From NCBI GenBank assembly GCA_038210415.1, contig JBBQWS010000039.1:1-33122 (forward strand): DNA of 33,122 nt, written 5' to 3'. The notes beneath the pieces are model-generated. The model worked only from the letters and a program-made list of their open reading frames with translations, was not told where the DNA came from and searched no databases. Within the stretch, counting starts at the first letter, position 1, and every line of letters begins with the position of its first letter. The position numbers and the translations under genes are program-made. Positions 23,741 to 32,554 of the stretch are shown here, in pieces. This stretch comes from JBBQWS01 sp038210415 (lineage in GTDB: Bacteria; Actinomycetota; Actinomycetes; Prado026).

Positions 23741-25609
23741 CTATTCCTCGTTACCGCTGTTCGCCGTGGTCTTGGCGACCTGGAGCAGGAACTCGTAATT
23801 GCTCTTGGTCTCGCGCAGCTTGTTGATGAGCAGCTCGATCGCCTGCTGGGAGTCGAGCGCGTGCAGCACCCGGCGCAGCTTCCAGACGATCTTGAGCTCT
23901 TCCGGCGAGAGCAGGATCTCTTCCTTACGGGTACCGGACGGGTCGACGTCGACCGCCGGGAAGATCCGCTTGTCCGCCAGCCGGCGGTCGAGCTTGAGCT
24001 CCATGTTGCCGGTGCCCTTGAACTCCTCGAAGATCACGTCGTCCATCTTGGAGCCGGTCTCGACCAGCGCCGTCGCGATGACCGTGAGCGAGCCGCCGTC
24101 CTCGATGTTGCGAGCCGCGCCGAAGAACCGCTTCGGCGGGTAGAGCGCGCTGGAGTCGACACCACCGGACAGGATCCGGCCGGACGCCGGCGCGGCCAGG
24201 TTGTACGCGCGGCCCAGCCGGGTCATGGAGTCGAGGAGCACGACCACGTCGTGACCGAGCTCGACGAGCCGCTTGGCGCGCTCGATCGCGAGCTCCGCTA
24301 TCACCGTGTGGTCCTCGGCGGGACGGTCGAAGGTCGAGGCGATGACCTCACCCTTGACCGACCGCTGCATGTCGGTGACCTCTTCGGGCCGCTCGTCCAC
24401 AAGGACGACCATGAGGTGCACCTCGGGGTTGTTGCGGCTGATCGAGTTGGCGATCGCCTGCAGCACCATCGTCTTGCCTGCCTTGGGGGGCGAGACGATG
24501 AGCCCGCGCTGGCCCTTGCCGATCGGTGCCACGATGTCGATGACCCGCGCGGTCAGGTTGCTTGGGTCACCCTCGAGCCGGAGCCGGTCCTGCGGGTACA
24601 GCGGCGTGAGCTTGTTGAACTCCGGCCGGTTGCGCGCGGACTCCGGGTCGAGCCCGTTGACCGTGTCGAGGCGGACGAGCGCGTTGAACTTGTCGCGCCG
24701 CTCCCCCTCTTTGACCTGCTTGACCGCACCGGACACAGCATCGCCCTTGCGCAGCCCGTACTTGCGTACCTGGGCGAGCGTCACGTAGACGTCGTTGGGG
24801 CCCGGGAGGTATCCGCTGGTGCGGATGAACCCGTAGTTGTCGTGGATGTCGACGATTCCGCCGACCGGGACGAGCACGTCGTCCTCGTTGATCGTCGGCT
24901 CCGCCTCGTTGCCGAACCGCTCGGGTCGCTGGACCCCCGGGCGGCGGTCGCGATCACGGCCCCGGCCACGACGTCGACGGCGGCCCTCAGAGCTGTCGTC
25001 GTCGAAGTAGCGGTTCTGACCACCCTGGTTCTGGCCACCCTGGTTCTGGCCACCCTGGTTCTGGCCACCCTGGTTCTGGCCACCCTGGTTCTGGCCACCC
25101 TGGTTCTGGCCACCCTGGTTCTGGCCACCCTGGCGGGGTTCGCGCTGGCGCGGCTCGCGCGGCGGGCGCTGGGTCTGCGAGCGGTCGCCCTGCTCGGACC
25201 GGGGCTCGGCGGCATCGGTCCGGGGTTGGGTGCCCGCGGTGTCACTGACCGGCGCCTCGGTGGGCGGCTCGGTCGCGACCGCCGCGGTCTGCTCGTCGCG
25301 TGGCGGCCGGTTCTCGCGCGGCGGCCGCGACGCGCGGGGTGGCCGCTCGGCGCGCTCCCCGGTCGAGACCGGAACGGACGCGACCGGGGCGGCTGAGGCG
25401 CCGCCTGAGCGCTGGGCCGAGCTGATCGCCTCGATCAGCTCGCCCTTGCGCATCTTGGCGGTGCCGCCCAGGCCGAGGCCGGAAGCCACCTGCTGGAGCT
25501 CGGCGAGGACCATGCCGTTGAGGCTGCCACTGCGCTTGCGCGGCTTGGTCGCTGCGGGAGATGAATCGTCACTCGAGCTGACGACGTCGGTGATGGTGGT
25601 GTCGCTCAC
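23741..25609 (-). CDS. rho: Transcription termination factor Rho with long repeat-containing N-terminal insert
   Basis: This 622-aa hexameric RNA helicase ends untranslated transcripts. Residues 30-65 are the Rho_N helix domain (LNGMVLAELQQVASGLGL). Residues 70-235 are a disordered insert rich in Arg, Pro, Gly, Gln and Asn, with eight GGQN(Q/R) units at 161-200 and a basic patch RRRRGRGRDRDRR. The RNA-binding cold-shock domain follows (about 248-300, with NYGFIRTSGYLPG). The motor domain has Walker A PPKAGKT (374-380), LVDERPEEVTDM and LLDSMTRLGRAYN. I chose the GTG at 25609 (AAGGA nine bases upstream), not the in-frame start at 25657. E. coli Rho is 419 aa; large inserts are usual in actinobacteria. 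Single-copy gene between thrB and rpmE. Confidence 0.96.
   Translation of the reverse strand: MSDTTITDVVSSSDDSSPAATKPRKRSGSLNGMVLAELQQVASGLGLGGTAKMRKGELIEAISSAQRSGGASAAPVASVPVSTGERAERPPRASRPPRENRPPRDEQTAAVATEPPTEAPVSDTAGTQPRTDAAEPRSEQGDRSQTQRPPREPRQREPRQGGQNQGGQNQGGQNQGGQNQGGQNQGGQNQGGQNQGGQNRYFDDDSSEGRRRRRGRGRDRDRRPGVQRPERFGNEAEPTINEDDVLVPVGGIVDIHDNYGFIRTSGYLPGPNDVYVTLAQVRKYGLRKGDAVSGAVKQVKEGERRDKFNALVRLDTVNGLDPESARNRPEFNKLTPLYPQDRLRLEGDPSNLTARVIDIVAPIGKGQRGLIVSPPKAGKTMVLQAIANSISRNNPEVHLMVVLVDERPEEVTDMQRSVKGEVIASTFDRPAEDHTVIAELAIERAKRLVELGHDVVVLLDSMTRLGRAYNLAAPASGRILSGGVDSSALYPPKRFFGAARNIEDGGSLTVIATALVETGSKMDDVIFEEFKGTGNMELKLDRRLADKRIFPAVDVDPSGTRKEEILLSPEELKIVWKLRRVLHALDSQQAIELLINKLRETKSNYEFLLQVAKTTANSGNEE
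25012..25133. repeat. 15-bp tandem repeat inside rho
   Basis: Seven consecutive identical copies of CACCCTGGTTCTGGC run from 25021 to 25125, flanked by partial copies. On the minus strand they encode the pentapeptide GGQNQ. The copies show no synonymous differences although the gene is otherwise free to vary at third positions, so the array expanded recently or is kept uniform by slippage or recombination. Copy number probably differs among strains. Confidence 0.95.
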
Positions 25610-25863
25610 TACTACATGTCCTTCGCGGAGCGGGAGGAAAGGGACTGACAGGAACACAGGAGACGGGCTCCGACAAGAACTGGGCCATCCGGGACGAACA
25701 CAGATTTCGACGCACGCAGGAGATCAGCGAACGCGAAGGTTCGGGGTCCTTGCTCGGGAGTGGCTCTGGAGCACCGGCCCGATGGGCGCCTGGTGCACTA
25801 CACACACTAACACCACTCGCGACCCAGACCCTCCGCCACGCTGGAGGACCACACGGTCGGCCG
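25610..25863 (-). other. thrB-rho intergenic region and probable rho leader
   Basis: These 254 bases hold no gene. On the minus strand, beyond thrB, a small CCTCC/GGAGG hairpin is followed by a T/G-rich stretch GGTGTTAGTGTGTGTAGTG (about 25819-25793), where a -10 box such as TTAGTG or TGTAGT could lie; no good -35 is visible. A promoter there would give a leader of about 180 bases, C-rich near the end (CCTGTCAGTCCCTTTCCTCCCG), the kind of sequence Rho binds. Autoregulation of rho through its leader is known in E. coli and is only inferred here. Confidence 0.4.
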
Positions 25864-26775
25864 CTAGAGACCCAGCAGCTGCGCCCCTTGCGCGGCCGTC
25901 TCGAGCCGGTGGACCACCCAGCCGCGGGCCGCGAAAACGGCGACCCGGTCGACACTGGACGGCGAACACAGCGCCAGCACCGAGGGACCGGCCCCCGAGA
26001 TCGTCGCGGGAACCCCGTCGGCCCGAAGGCTGCGAACCAGCGCCGCCGACCGAGGCATCGCCGGCGCGCGGTACCCCTGGTGCAACCGGTCCTCCGTCGC
26101 AGGGAGCAGCAGCTCGGGGTGACTCGTCAGGGCCGCGGTCAGCAGCGCTGCCCGGCCGGCCACGAGGGCCGCATCGGCGAACGGTACCTGCTCCGGCAGG
26201 AGCTTGCGGGCCTTGTTGGTCGCCAGCTGGGTGGTGGGCACCAAGACGACCGGGAGCACCGTGGGAGCCACGTCGAGCCGAAGCGCGCGCACTCGCTCAA
26301 CCTCGTGCCAGGCGATGGTGTACCCGCCGAGCAGGCACGCTGCGACGTTGTCGGGGTGGCCCTCGATCGAGGCGGCGAGCTGCAGGACCGCGTCGTCGTC
26401 CAGGCGGTCGGTGCCGCCCACGACCAGCGCCCTGGCGGCCACGACGCCGGCGACGATGGCCGCGGCACTCGACCCCAGGCCGCGACCGTGCGGGATCCGG
26501 TTCGCGCAGCGCAGGGCCAGCCCGCGCGGCTGACCGCCGAGCACGGCGAAGGTCTTGCGCAGGGTCTTGACGATGAGGTGCCGTTCGCCGTTCGGAACCC
26601 GGTCGGAACCCTCGCCTGCCACCTGGATGTCCAGACCGCTCTCGGCGACCTGCACCACGACGTCGTCGTACAGGCCGAGGGCCAGAGCGCACGCATCGAA
26701 CCCGGGGCCGATGTTCGCGCTCGTGGCCGGCACCCGGACCCGGACAGGGGCGGCCCGGAACATCGGACCGGCCAT
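25864..26775 (-). CDS. thrB: Homoserine kinase
   Basis: This 303-aa GHMP-family kinase phosphorylates homoserine, the step before threonine synthase. It has VRVPATSANIGPGFD at the N-terminus, the ATP-binding loop PHGRGLGSSAAAIVAG, EGHPDNVA in the middle and SGAGPSVLAL near the C-terminus. The ATG at 26775 overlaps the thrC stop by one base (TGATG); Met5 is an alternative. It is last of the hom-thrC-thrB group. Confidence 0.95.
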   Translation of the reverse strand: MAGPMFRAAPVRVRVPATSANIGPGFDACALALGLYDDVVVQVAESGLDIQVAGEGSDRVPNGERHLIVKTLRKTFAVLGGQPRGLALRCANRIPHGRGLGSSAAAIVAGVVAARALVVGGTDRLDDDAVLQLAASIEGHPDNVAACLLGGYTIAWHEVERVRALRLDVAPTVLPVVLVPTTQLATNKARKLLPEQVPFADAALVAGRAALLTAALTSHPELLLPATEDRLHQGYRAPAMPRSAALVRSLRADGVPATISGAGPSVLALCSPSSVDRVAVFAARGWVVHRLETAAQGAQLLGL

Positions 26776-27866
26776 CAGCCCGCCAGGCCGAGGACGGCAG
26801 CGACCTGGTGCGCGTCCACGGGCACCGTGCGTGGGGCCGGGGCGCCGTCGATGGCCCACTGGGGGTCCTTGAGCCCGTGCCCGGTGACCGTGCACACGAC
26901 CGTCTGCCCGGGCTCGAGCAAGCCCGCCGCGTGCGACTGCAGCAGCCCCGCGACCGACGCCGCTGAGGCGGGCTCGACGAAGACGCCTTCGCGCGCCGAG
27001 AGCAGCCGGTACGCCGCCAGGATCTGCCGGTCGGTGACCGAGTTGATGAACCCTCCGGACTCGTCGCGGGCGGCCAGCGCGAAGTCCCACGACGCCGGAT
27101 TGCCGATGCGGATCGCGGTGGCGATGGTCGACGGCCTGTCGACCCGGTGTCCCAGGACGATGGGCGCCGCCCCGGCGGCCTGGAACCCCCACATCCGCGG
27201 CCGGCGGGCGGCCGAGCCGTCCGCGGCGTACTCGGTGAAGCCCTTCCAGTACGCGGTGATGTTGCCGGCGTTGCCGACGGGCAGGCAATGGATGTCAGGG
27301 GCGTCGCCCAGCGCGTCGACGATCTCGAAGGCGGCGGTCTTCTGTCCCTCGATCCGGAACGGGTTCACGCTGTTGACCAGTGACACCGGGTAGTTCTCGG
27401 CGAGGTCGCGGGCCAGGGTGAGGCAGTCGTCGAAGTTACCGTCGACCTGCAGCAGGGTCGCACCGTGGGCGAGCGCCTGCGACAGCTTGCCCATCGCGAT
27501 CTTGCCCGACGGCACCAGGACGGCCGAGACCATGCCGGCCCGCACCGCGTACGCGGCAGCCGACGCGCTGGTGTTCCCCGTCGACGCGCAGATGACCGCC
27601 TGGGCGCCGTCCTCGGCCGCCTTGGAGATCGCCATCGTCATGCCGCGATCCTTGAACGACCCGGTGGGGTTCGCGCCCTCCACCTTCAGGTGCACCGTGC
27701 ACCCGGTGGTCTCGCTGAGGACCTGGGCCAGGACGAGAGGCGTCCCGCCCTCGCCGAGGCTGACCACCGGCGTTGCGTCGGTGACCGGCAGCCGGTCGCG
27801 GTACTCCTCGATCACCCCACGCCACTGGTGCCGCCGATCGGTCTTTGCTGGAGCCGTCCCGACCAT
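26775..27866 (-). CDS. thrC: Threonine synthase
   Basis: This 363-aa PLP enzyme converts O-phosphohomoserine to threonine and phosphate. Lys72 in NPTGSFKDRGM binds PLP, and the phosphate-binding glycine loop is LPVGNAGNITAYWKGF. The short length places it with the bacterial/plant class typical of actinobacteria, not the ~430-aa E. coli type. The ATG at 27866 follows the hom stop by two bases. Confidence 0.96.
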   Translation of the reverse strand: MVGTAPAKTDRRHQWRGVIEEYRDRLPVTDATPVVSLGEGGTPLVLAQVLSETTGCTVHLKVEGANPTGSFKDRGMTMAISKAAEDGAQAVICASTGNTSASAAAYAVRAGMVSAVLVPSGKIAMGKLSQALAHGATLLQVDGNFDDCLTLARDLAENYPVSLVNSVNPFRIEGQKTAAFEIVDALGDAPDIHCLPVGNAGNITAYWKGFTEYAADGSAARRPRMWGFQAAGAAPIVLGHRVDRPSTIATAIRIGNPASWDFALAARDESGGFINSVTDRQILAAYRLLSAREGVFVEPASAASVAGLLQSHAAGLLEPGQTVVCTVTGHGLKDPQWAIDGAPAPRTVPVDAHQVAAVLGLAG

Positions 27867-27868
27867 GG

Positions 27869-29161
27869 CTATTCGCCCTCCACCCGCATCACCGACGCCA
27901 CCGCACGAACCACGTCCAGGCCGCGCAGGTCGGCGACAACACCGGCCAGCGCCGACTCGCTCGCCTTGTGCGTGACGACGAACAGCGAAGCCTCGTCACC
28001 ACGACCGTCCTGTCGCAGGGTCTCGATCGACACGTCGTGCGCCGCGAACGTCTGCGCCACCGTGGCCAGGACCCCGGCCTTGTCGGCGACGTCGATGCCG
28101 ATGTAGTAGCGAGTCATGGCCTCCCCCAGCGGCCGCAGCTCGAGGGCCGCGTAGGCACTCTCGCGCGGTCCGCGGCCGCCGGAGAGCCGGTTGCGACCGA
28201 CGGCCACAAGATCACCGAGGACAGCCGAGGCGGTGGGCGAACCGCCGGCGCCGCGTCCGTAGAACATCAGCTGGCCGGCAGCGTCGGACTCGACGAACAC
28301 CGCGTTGTAGGCCTCCCGGACCCCGGCCAGCGGGTGCGTCAACGGGATCATGGCCGGGTGCACCCGCACCGACACGCCGCGGCCGTCGGTGGACCGCTCG
28401 CAGATCGCGAGCAGCTTGATCACGTGGTTCATCGCCTGCGCGGTGGCGACGTCCGCGGCACTGACCGAGGTGATCCCCTCGCGGTAGACGTCGCTCAACG
28501 TGACCCGGGTGTGGAACGCCAGGCCGGCCAGGATGGCCGCCTTCGCCGCCGCGTCGAAACCCTCGATGTCGGCCGTCGGATCGGCTTCGGCGTACCCGAG
28601 CGCCTGGGCTTCCGCCAACGCGTCGGCGAAGCTGGCCCCGGTCTCGTCCATCTTGGTCAGGATGTAGTTGGTGGTGCCGTTGACGATGCCGAGCACCCGG
28701 TTGACCTGGTCGCCGGCCAGGCTCTCGCGCAGCGGGCGCAGCAACGGGATCGCGCCCGCCACCGACGCCTCGTAGTAGAGGTCGGCACGCGCCTCGTCGG
28801 CCGCCTCGTAGAGCTCGGGGCCGTATTCCGCGAGCAGCGCCTTGTTGGCCGTGACGACGCTCGCCCCGCGGCGCAGCGCCCGCAGCAGCAGCGAGCGGGC
28901 CGGCTGGATGCCGCCCATCAGCTCGACGACGACGTCGACGTCGGTGCGGTCGACGAGAGTCTCGAGGTCACCGGTCAGCAGCTCTCGGGGCACGGCCGGG
29001 CCGCGATCGGCCTCGATGTCGCGGACGCCGATCGCCACCAGCTCGAACGGGGCTCCGACCCGAGCCTCAAGATCGTCGGACTGCGAGGCGAGCAGCCGCA
29101 CGACCTCGGAGCCCACGACGCCACAGCCGAGCAGCGCGACGCGGAGCGGCTGCGCGCCCAT
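27869..29161 (-). CDS. hom: Homoserine dehydrogenase
   Basis: This 430-aa enzyme reduces aspartate semialdehyde to homoserine. The N-terminal NAD(P) motif is ALLGCGVVGSEV, the catalytic domain carries GIVNGTTNYILTKM and ALGYAEADPTADIEGFDAAAK, and a C-terminal ACT domain (352-430, starting YYIGIDVADKAGVLATVAQ) should allow threonine feedback. The ATG at 29161 has AGGAGG seven bases upstream. In the 85-bp gap after lysA the block GATAGTGTC (29231-29223) may be a -10 region, though no good -35 is seen. Confidence 0.96.
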   Translation of the reverse strand: MGAQPLRVALLGCGVVGSEVVRLLASQSDDLEARVGAPFELVAIGVRDIEADRGPAVPRELLTGDLETLVDRTDVDVVVELMGGIQPARSLLLRALRRGASVVTANKALLAEYGPELYEAADEARADLYYEASVAGAIPLLRPLRESLAGDQVNRVLGIVNGTTNYILTKMDETGASFADALAEAQALGYAEADPTADIEGFDAAAKAAILAGLAFHTRVTLSDVYREGITSVSAADVATAQAMNHVIKLLAICERSTDGRGVSVRVHPAMIPLTHPLAGVREAYNAVFVESDAAGQLMFYGRGAGGSPTASAVLGDLVAVGRNRLSGGRGPRESAYAALELRPLGEAMTRYYIGIDVADKAGVLATVAQTFAAHDVSIETLRQDGRGDEASLFVVTHKASESALAGVVADLRGLDVVRAVASVMRVEGE

Positions 29162-29246
29162 ACGAGATCCTCCTGTTTGACGTCCGGTGGCCGGGCTCAC
29201 CCGGGTGCCTGTCCCGAGTACCGACACTATCGTCCGCACGTTTCGC

Positions 29247-30644
29247 TCAGGCATCGACGTCCAGCAGCAGCAGGTCGGCGGCGGTCTCGCGGCGCAGGAT
29301 CGGCCGGGCGCCCTCGCGGGTGACGGCCACGACCGGTGCGCGGCCCACCTGGTTGTACGTCGAGGCCATCGCCCGGCAGTACGCGCCAGTCGCGGCGACC
29401 GCCAGCAGGTCACCCGGGGCCAGGTCGCCTGGCAGCCAGGCGTCCTTGACGACGACGTCGCCGCTCTCGCAGTGCCGGCCGACGACGCGCGCCAGCATCG
29501 GCTCGGCGGTCGACGTCCGCGAGGCGAGCACGACGGTGTACTCCGCGTCGTACAGCGCGGTGCGAATGTTGTCGCTCATCCCGCCGTCGACACTCACGTA
29601 GGCCCGGTGCAGGCCGGCTGCGACCTCGACCTGCTTCACCGTGCCGACCTCGTACAGGGTGAACGTCGTCGGCCCGACGATGGCCCGGCCGGGCTCGACC
29701 GCGAGGCGCGGGACCGCCAGTCCGTACGACGCGGACTCGCGGGCCACGATGCCGGTCAGCGACGCGGCGACGACGGCCAGGTCGGCGGGGTCGTCACCGG
29801 CGACGTAGGCGATGCCGAGGCCGCCGCCGAGGTTCAGCTCGGGCAGGTCGACTCCGTGCTCGTCGCGAATCTCAGCAGCGAGCCCCACGACCCGGTGCGC
29901 GGCCACCTCGAACCCGGAGGTGTCGAAGATCTGCGACCCGATGTGGGAGTGCAGCCCGACCAGCTCGAGCGACGGAAGCGAGAGCACCCGTCGGACCGCC
30001 TCGGCCGCGTCGCCACCGGCCAGCGAGAAGCCGAACTTCTGGTCCTCGTGGGCGGTCGCGATGAACTCGTGCGTGTGCGCCTCGACTCCGACGGTCACGC
30101 GCACGAGGACCCGCTGGCGGACGCCTCGCTGCTCGGCGAGGAAGGCGAGCCGGACGACCTCTTCGTACGAGTCCACGACGATTCGTCCGACGCGGGCATC
30201 GAGCGCCGCAGCCAGCTCATCGACCGACTTGTTGTTGCCGTGGAACAGCAGGCGCCCGGCCGGGAAGCCGGCCCGCAGCGCGACGGCGAGCTCGCCGCCG
30301 GTGGCGACGTCAAGGCCGAGCCCGTCGGCCTCGACCCAGCGGGCGACCGCCGTGGTCAGGAAGGCCTTGGCCGCGTAGTAGACGTCGGCCCCTTCGAAGG
30401 CGGTGACGAACTGCCGGCACCGGTCATGGAAGTCCGGCTCGTCGAGAAGGAGCACGGGGGTGCTGTACGTCGCGGCCAGGTCACGGACGTCCTGCCCGTG
30501 CAGCCGGACGACGCCGTCGTCACCCCGGCTGACGCCCGTCGCCCACAGCGCGGGGTCCAGCCGGTTCAGGTCGCGCGGGGGCCCGATCGGGGCAGCCTCG
30601 TGCAGCTGGTCGCCGTGCCTTGGTCCCGCTGGATGTGCCCGCAC
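29247..30644 (-). CDS. lysA: Diaminopimelate decarboxylase
   Basis: This ~465-aa PLP enzyme makes lysine from meso-diaminopimelate. PLP lysine is in VYYAAKAFLTTAVARW (Lys93). Other motifs are HSHIGSQIFD, LNLGGGLGIAY, EPGRAIVGPTTFTLYEVG and the active-site CESGD. The N-terminal ~35 residues are typical of actinobacterial LysA. I chose GTG 30644 because a G-tract (30658-30654) lies nine bases upstream; GTG at 30653 is also in frame. An open frame continues to 30710 but would run through palindromic element B. The ribosome-binding G-tract forms part of the outer stem of that element, so initiation may depend on RNA folding. Confidence 0.94.
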   Translation of the reverse strand: MRAHPAGPRHGDQLHEAAPIGPPRDLNRLDPALWATGVSRGDDGVVRLHGQDVRDLAATYSTPVLLLDEPDFHDRCRQFVTAFEGADVYYAAKAFLTTAVARWVEADGLGLDVATGGELAVALRAGFPAGRLLFHGNNKSVDELAAALDARVGRIVVDSYEEVVRLAFLAEQRGVRQRVLVRVTVGVEAHTHEFIATAHEDQKFGFSLAGGDAAEAVRRVLSLPSLELVGLHSHIGSQIFDTSGFEVAAHRVVGLAAEIRDEHGVDLPELNLGGGLGIAYVAGDDPADLAVVAASLTGIVARESASYGLAVPRLAVEPGRAIVGPTTFTLYEVGTVKQVEVAAGLHRAYVSVDGGMSDNIRTALYDAEYTVVLASRTSTAEPMLARVVGRHCESGDVVVKDAWLPGDLAPGDLLAVAATGAYCRAMASTYNQVGRAPVVAVTREGARPILRRETAADLLLLDVDA

Positions 30645-30651
30645 CGCCCGC

Positions 30652-30805
30652 ACCCCCCCAATCCCGCGACAAGGGTCCCCCCATGCCACTAGTTCGAGCT
30701 CTGGCCGCACTCACGACACGCCCGGCAACCCAACCACACATCCGTGATGGGCATCGAACTGCTGTCTGTTGGCATGGGCGGACCCTTGTCGCGGAAGTCG
30801 GGGGT
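30652..30805. repeat. Palindromic element B (copy 2), filling the argS-lysA gap
   Basis: Positions 30664-30687 pair with 30771-30794, 23 of 24 bases. An outer CCCCC/GGGGG stem (30654-30658 with 30800-30804) and an inner 7-bp stem (30691-30697 with 30754-30760) extend it. The loop motif ACGACACGCCCGGC (30713-30726) is identical to element A, and the wider 23-base core (30704-30726) matches element A's 99-121 at 20 positions. The inner stem sequence (AGTTCGA) differs from element A (CGTTTCG) yet still pairs. It starts 12 bases after the argS stop. No T-tract follows on the minus strand. Confidence 0.88.
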
Positions 30806-30817
30806 GAGCCTGATGGG

Positions 30818-32488
30818 CTACATGCGGTCGGGGGCGGTGACGCCGAGGAGTGCCAGGCCGTTCTCGATCACCTGGCGGGTGGCTGCATTGAGCCACAGCC
30901 TGGCCCGCATCACCTCGGTGACCTCCTCGTCGCCGCGCGGCAGGATCCGGCAGGCGTCGTAGAAGCGGTGGTAAGTCCCCGCCAGCTCCTCGAGGTACCG
31001 CGCGACCCGGTGCGGCTCGCGCAGCTCGGCCGCGGAGGCGACCACCCGCGGGAACTCGCCGAGCACGCCCAGCAGTGCGTTCTCTGCCGGGTCGACGAGG
31101 AGCTCGGGGTCGAAGTCGGACTCGTCACCACGAACCAGGCCGGCGTCGACGGCGTTGCGGGCGACCGAAGCCGTCCGGGCGGCGACGTACTGGACGTAGT
31201 AGACGTGGTTCTCGTTGCGCCGCGCCGTCAGCACGGCGATGTCGAGCGTGAGAGGTGAGTCAGCCGGGTACCGGCACAGCGAGTAGCGGGCCGCGTCGAC
31301 GCCGACCTCGGCGACGAAGTCCTCCAGCGTGACCATCGTGCCGGCCCGCTTGGACAGCTTGACCTCCTCGCCGTCCTTGAGGATCTTCACGAGCTGCCCG
31401 ATGAGCACCGAGATATTGAAGTCGGGGTCGTCGCCCGCGCAGGCCGCGACGGCCCGCAGCCGGTTGACGTACCCGTGGTGGTCGGCACCGAGCAGGTAGA
31501 TGTTCACGTCGAAACCGCGGAACCGCTTGTCGAGGTAGTACGCGGTGTCCGACGCGAAGTACGTCAGCGAGCCGTCAGCCTTGATCAGCACCCGGTCCTT
31601 GTCGTCGCCGAAGTCGGTCGTGCGCAGCCACACCGCGCCGTCCGCCTCGAAGACGTGTCCTTGCTCGCGCAGCCGAGCCATTCCCCGGTCGACCGCGCCA
31701 GATGCGTGCAGCGACCGCTCGGAGTACCAGACGTCAAAGTGGGTCCGGAAGTTGTCGAGGACCGCCCGCTGCTGGGCCAGCTGCAGCACGTACCCGGCCT
31801 CGCGGAACGCGACCAGCTGCTCGTCCTCGGGCAGGACGAGGTACTCGGGGTGCATGGCCACGACCTCCGCGGCGAGCTCGGGGACGTACTCGCCGAGGTA
31901 GCCGTTCTCGGGGATCGGCCTACCGCTCGCCGCAGCAGCCAGCGACGCCCCGAAGAGGTCCATCTGGACGCCCCGGTCGTTGATGTAGAACTCGCGGACC
32001 ACCTCGGCGCCGGCCGCCTCGATCACCCGGGCCATCGCATCGCCGACCGCAGCCCACCGGGTGTGGCCGAGGTGCAGCGGCCCGGTCGGGTTCGCCGAGA
32101 TGAACTCCAGGTTGACCCGCTGACCCTCGAGTGTGGCCGTCCGGCCATACGCGGCGCCCTGCGTGACGATCAGCCGGGCGAGGTCACCGGCAGCGCCGGC
32201 GTCCAGCCGCACGTTGAGGAAGCCCGGGCCCGCAATATCAACCGAAGCGATGCCGTCGGCGGCGGCTAGGTGCTTGGCCACCAGCGTGGCGATGTCGCGC
32301 GGGGGCCGCCCGGCCGGCTTGGCCAGCTGCAGAGCGATGTTCGTCGCGTAGTCGCCGTGCTCGCGGTTCTTCGGACGCTCGACGACCACCTCGGCCGGTA
32401 CGGCGCCGTGCGGCAGGACCAGTTCGCCGGAGGCGATGGCCGCATGGACCGCGGTGAGGACTGCGTCGGCGAGCTGGGCGGGCGTCAT
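30818..32488 (-). CDS. argS: Arginyl-tRNA synthetase
   Basis: This 556-aa class I synthetase charges tRNA-Arg. It has the N-terminal Arg-tRNA-synthetase domain (ERPKNREHGDYATNIALQLAK), the HIGH motif as HLGH (139-142, in PLHLGHTRWAAVGD), the KMSKS-like KLSKRAG, and the C-terminal DALR anticodon-binding domain containing HRFYDACRILP. The ATG at 32488 was chosen on family grounds; only ~66 bp separate it from the response-regulator gene on the same strand. It heads the argS-lysA-hom-thrC-thrB run found across actinobacteria. A tRNA-Arg gene happens to lie just upstream. Confidence 0.97.
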   Translation of the reverse strand: MTPAQLADAVLTAVHAAIASGELVLPHGAVPAEVVVERPKNREHGDYATNIALQLAKPAGRPPRDIATLVAKHLAAADGIASVDIAGPGFLNVRLDAGAAGDLARLIVTQGAAYGRTATLEGQRVNLEFISANPTGPLHLGHTRWAAVGDAMARVIEAAGAEVVREFYINDRGVQMDLFGASLAAAASGRPIPENGYLGEYVPELAAEVVAMHPEYLVLPEDEQLVAFREAGYVLQLAQQRAVLDNFRTHFDVWYSERSLHASGAVDRGMARLREQGHVFEADGAVWLRTTDFGDDKDRVLIKADGSLTYFASDTAYYLDKRFRGFDVNIYLLGADHHGYVNRLRAVAACAGDDPDFNISVLIGQLVKILKDGEEVKLSKRAGTMVTLEDFVAEVGVDAARYSLCRYPADSPLTLDIAVLTARRNENHVYYVQYVAARTASVARNAVDAGLVRGDESDFDPELLVDPAENALLGVLGEFPRVVASAAELREPHRVARYLEELAGTYHRFYDACRILPRGDEEVTEVMRARLWLNAATRQVIENGLALLGVTAPDRM

Positions 32489-32554
32489 AAGGCAAGGCTA
32501 TCGGCGCGGGTCCACCCGGATTCGGGCCCCGGGCTGCCATCGTGCCTCCCGCTC

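Noticed and set aside
25012..25133. CRISPR-like regular repeats
   Set aside because: Unit is 15 bp with no spacers, in frame inside rho, encoding GGQNQ.
23273..25396. A 707-codon plus-strand open frame opposite prfA, rpmE and rho
   Set aside because: Antisense to three recognised genes, with a TLVLA repeat that is only the reverse reading of the rho tandem repeat.
30652..30805. Element B as an intrinsic terminator, or as a lysine riboswitch
   Set aside because: No T-tract follows on either strand, the apex does not resemble the lysine aptamer, and a copy with the same core lies beside an unrelated oxidoreductase gene.
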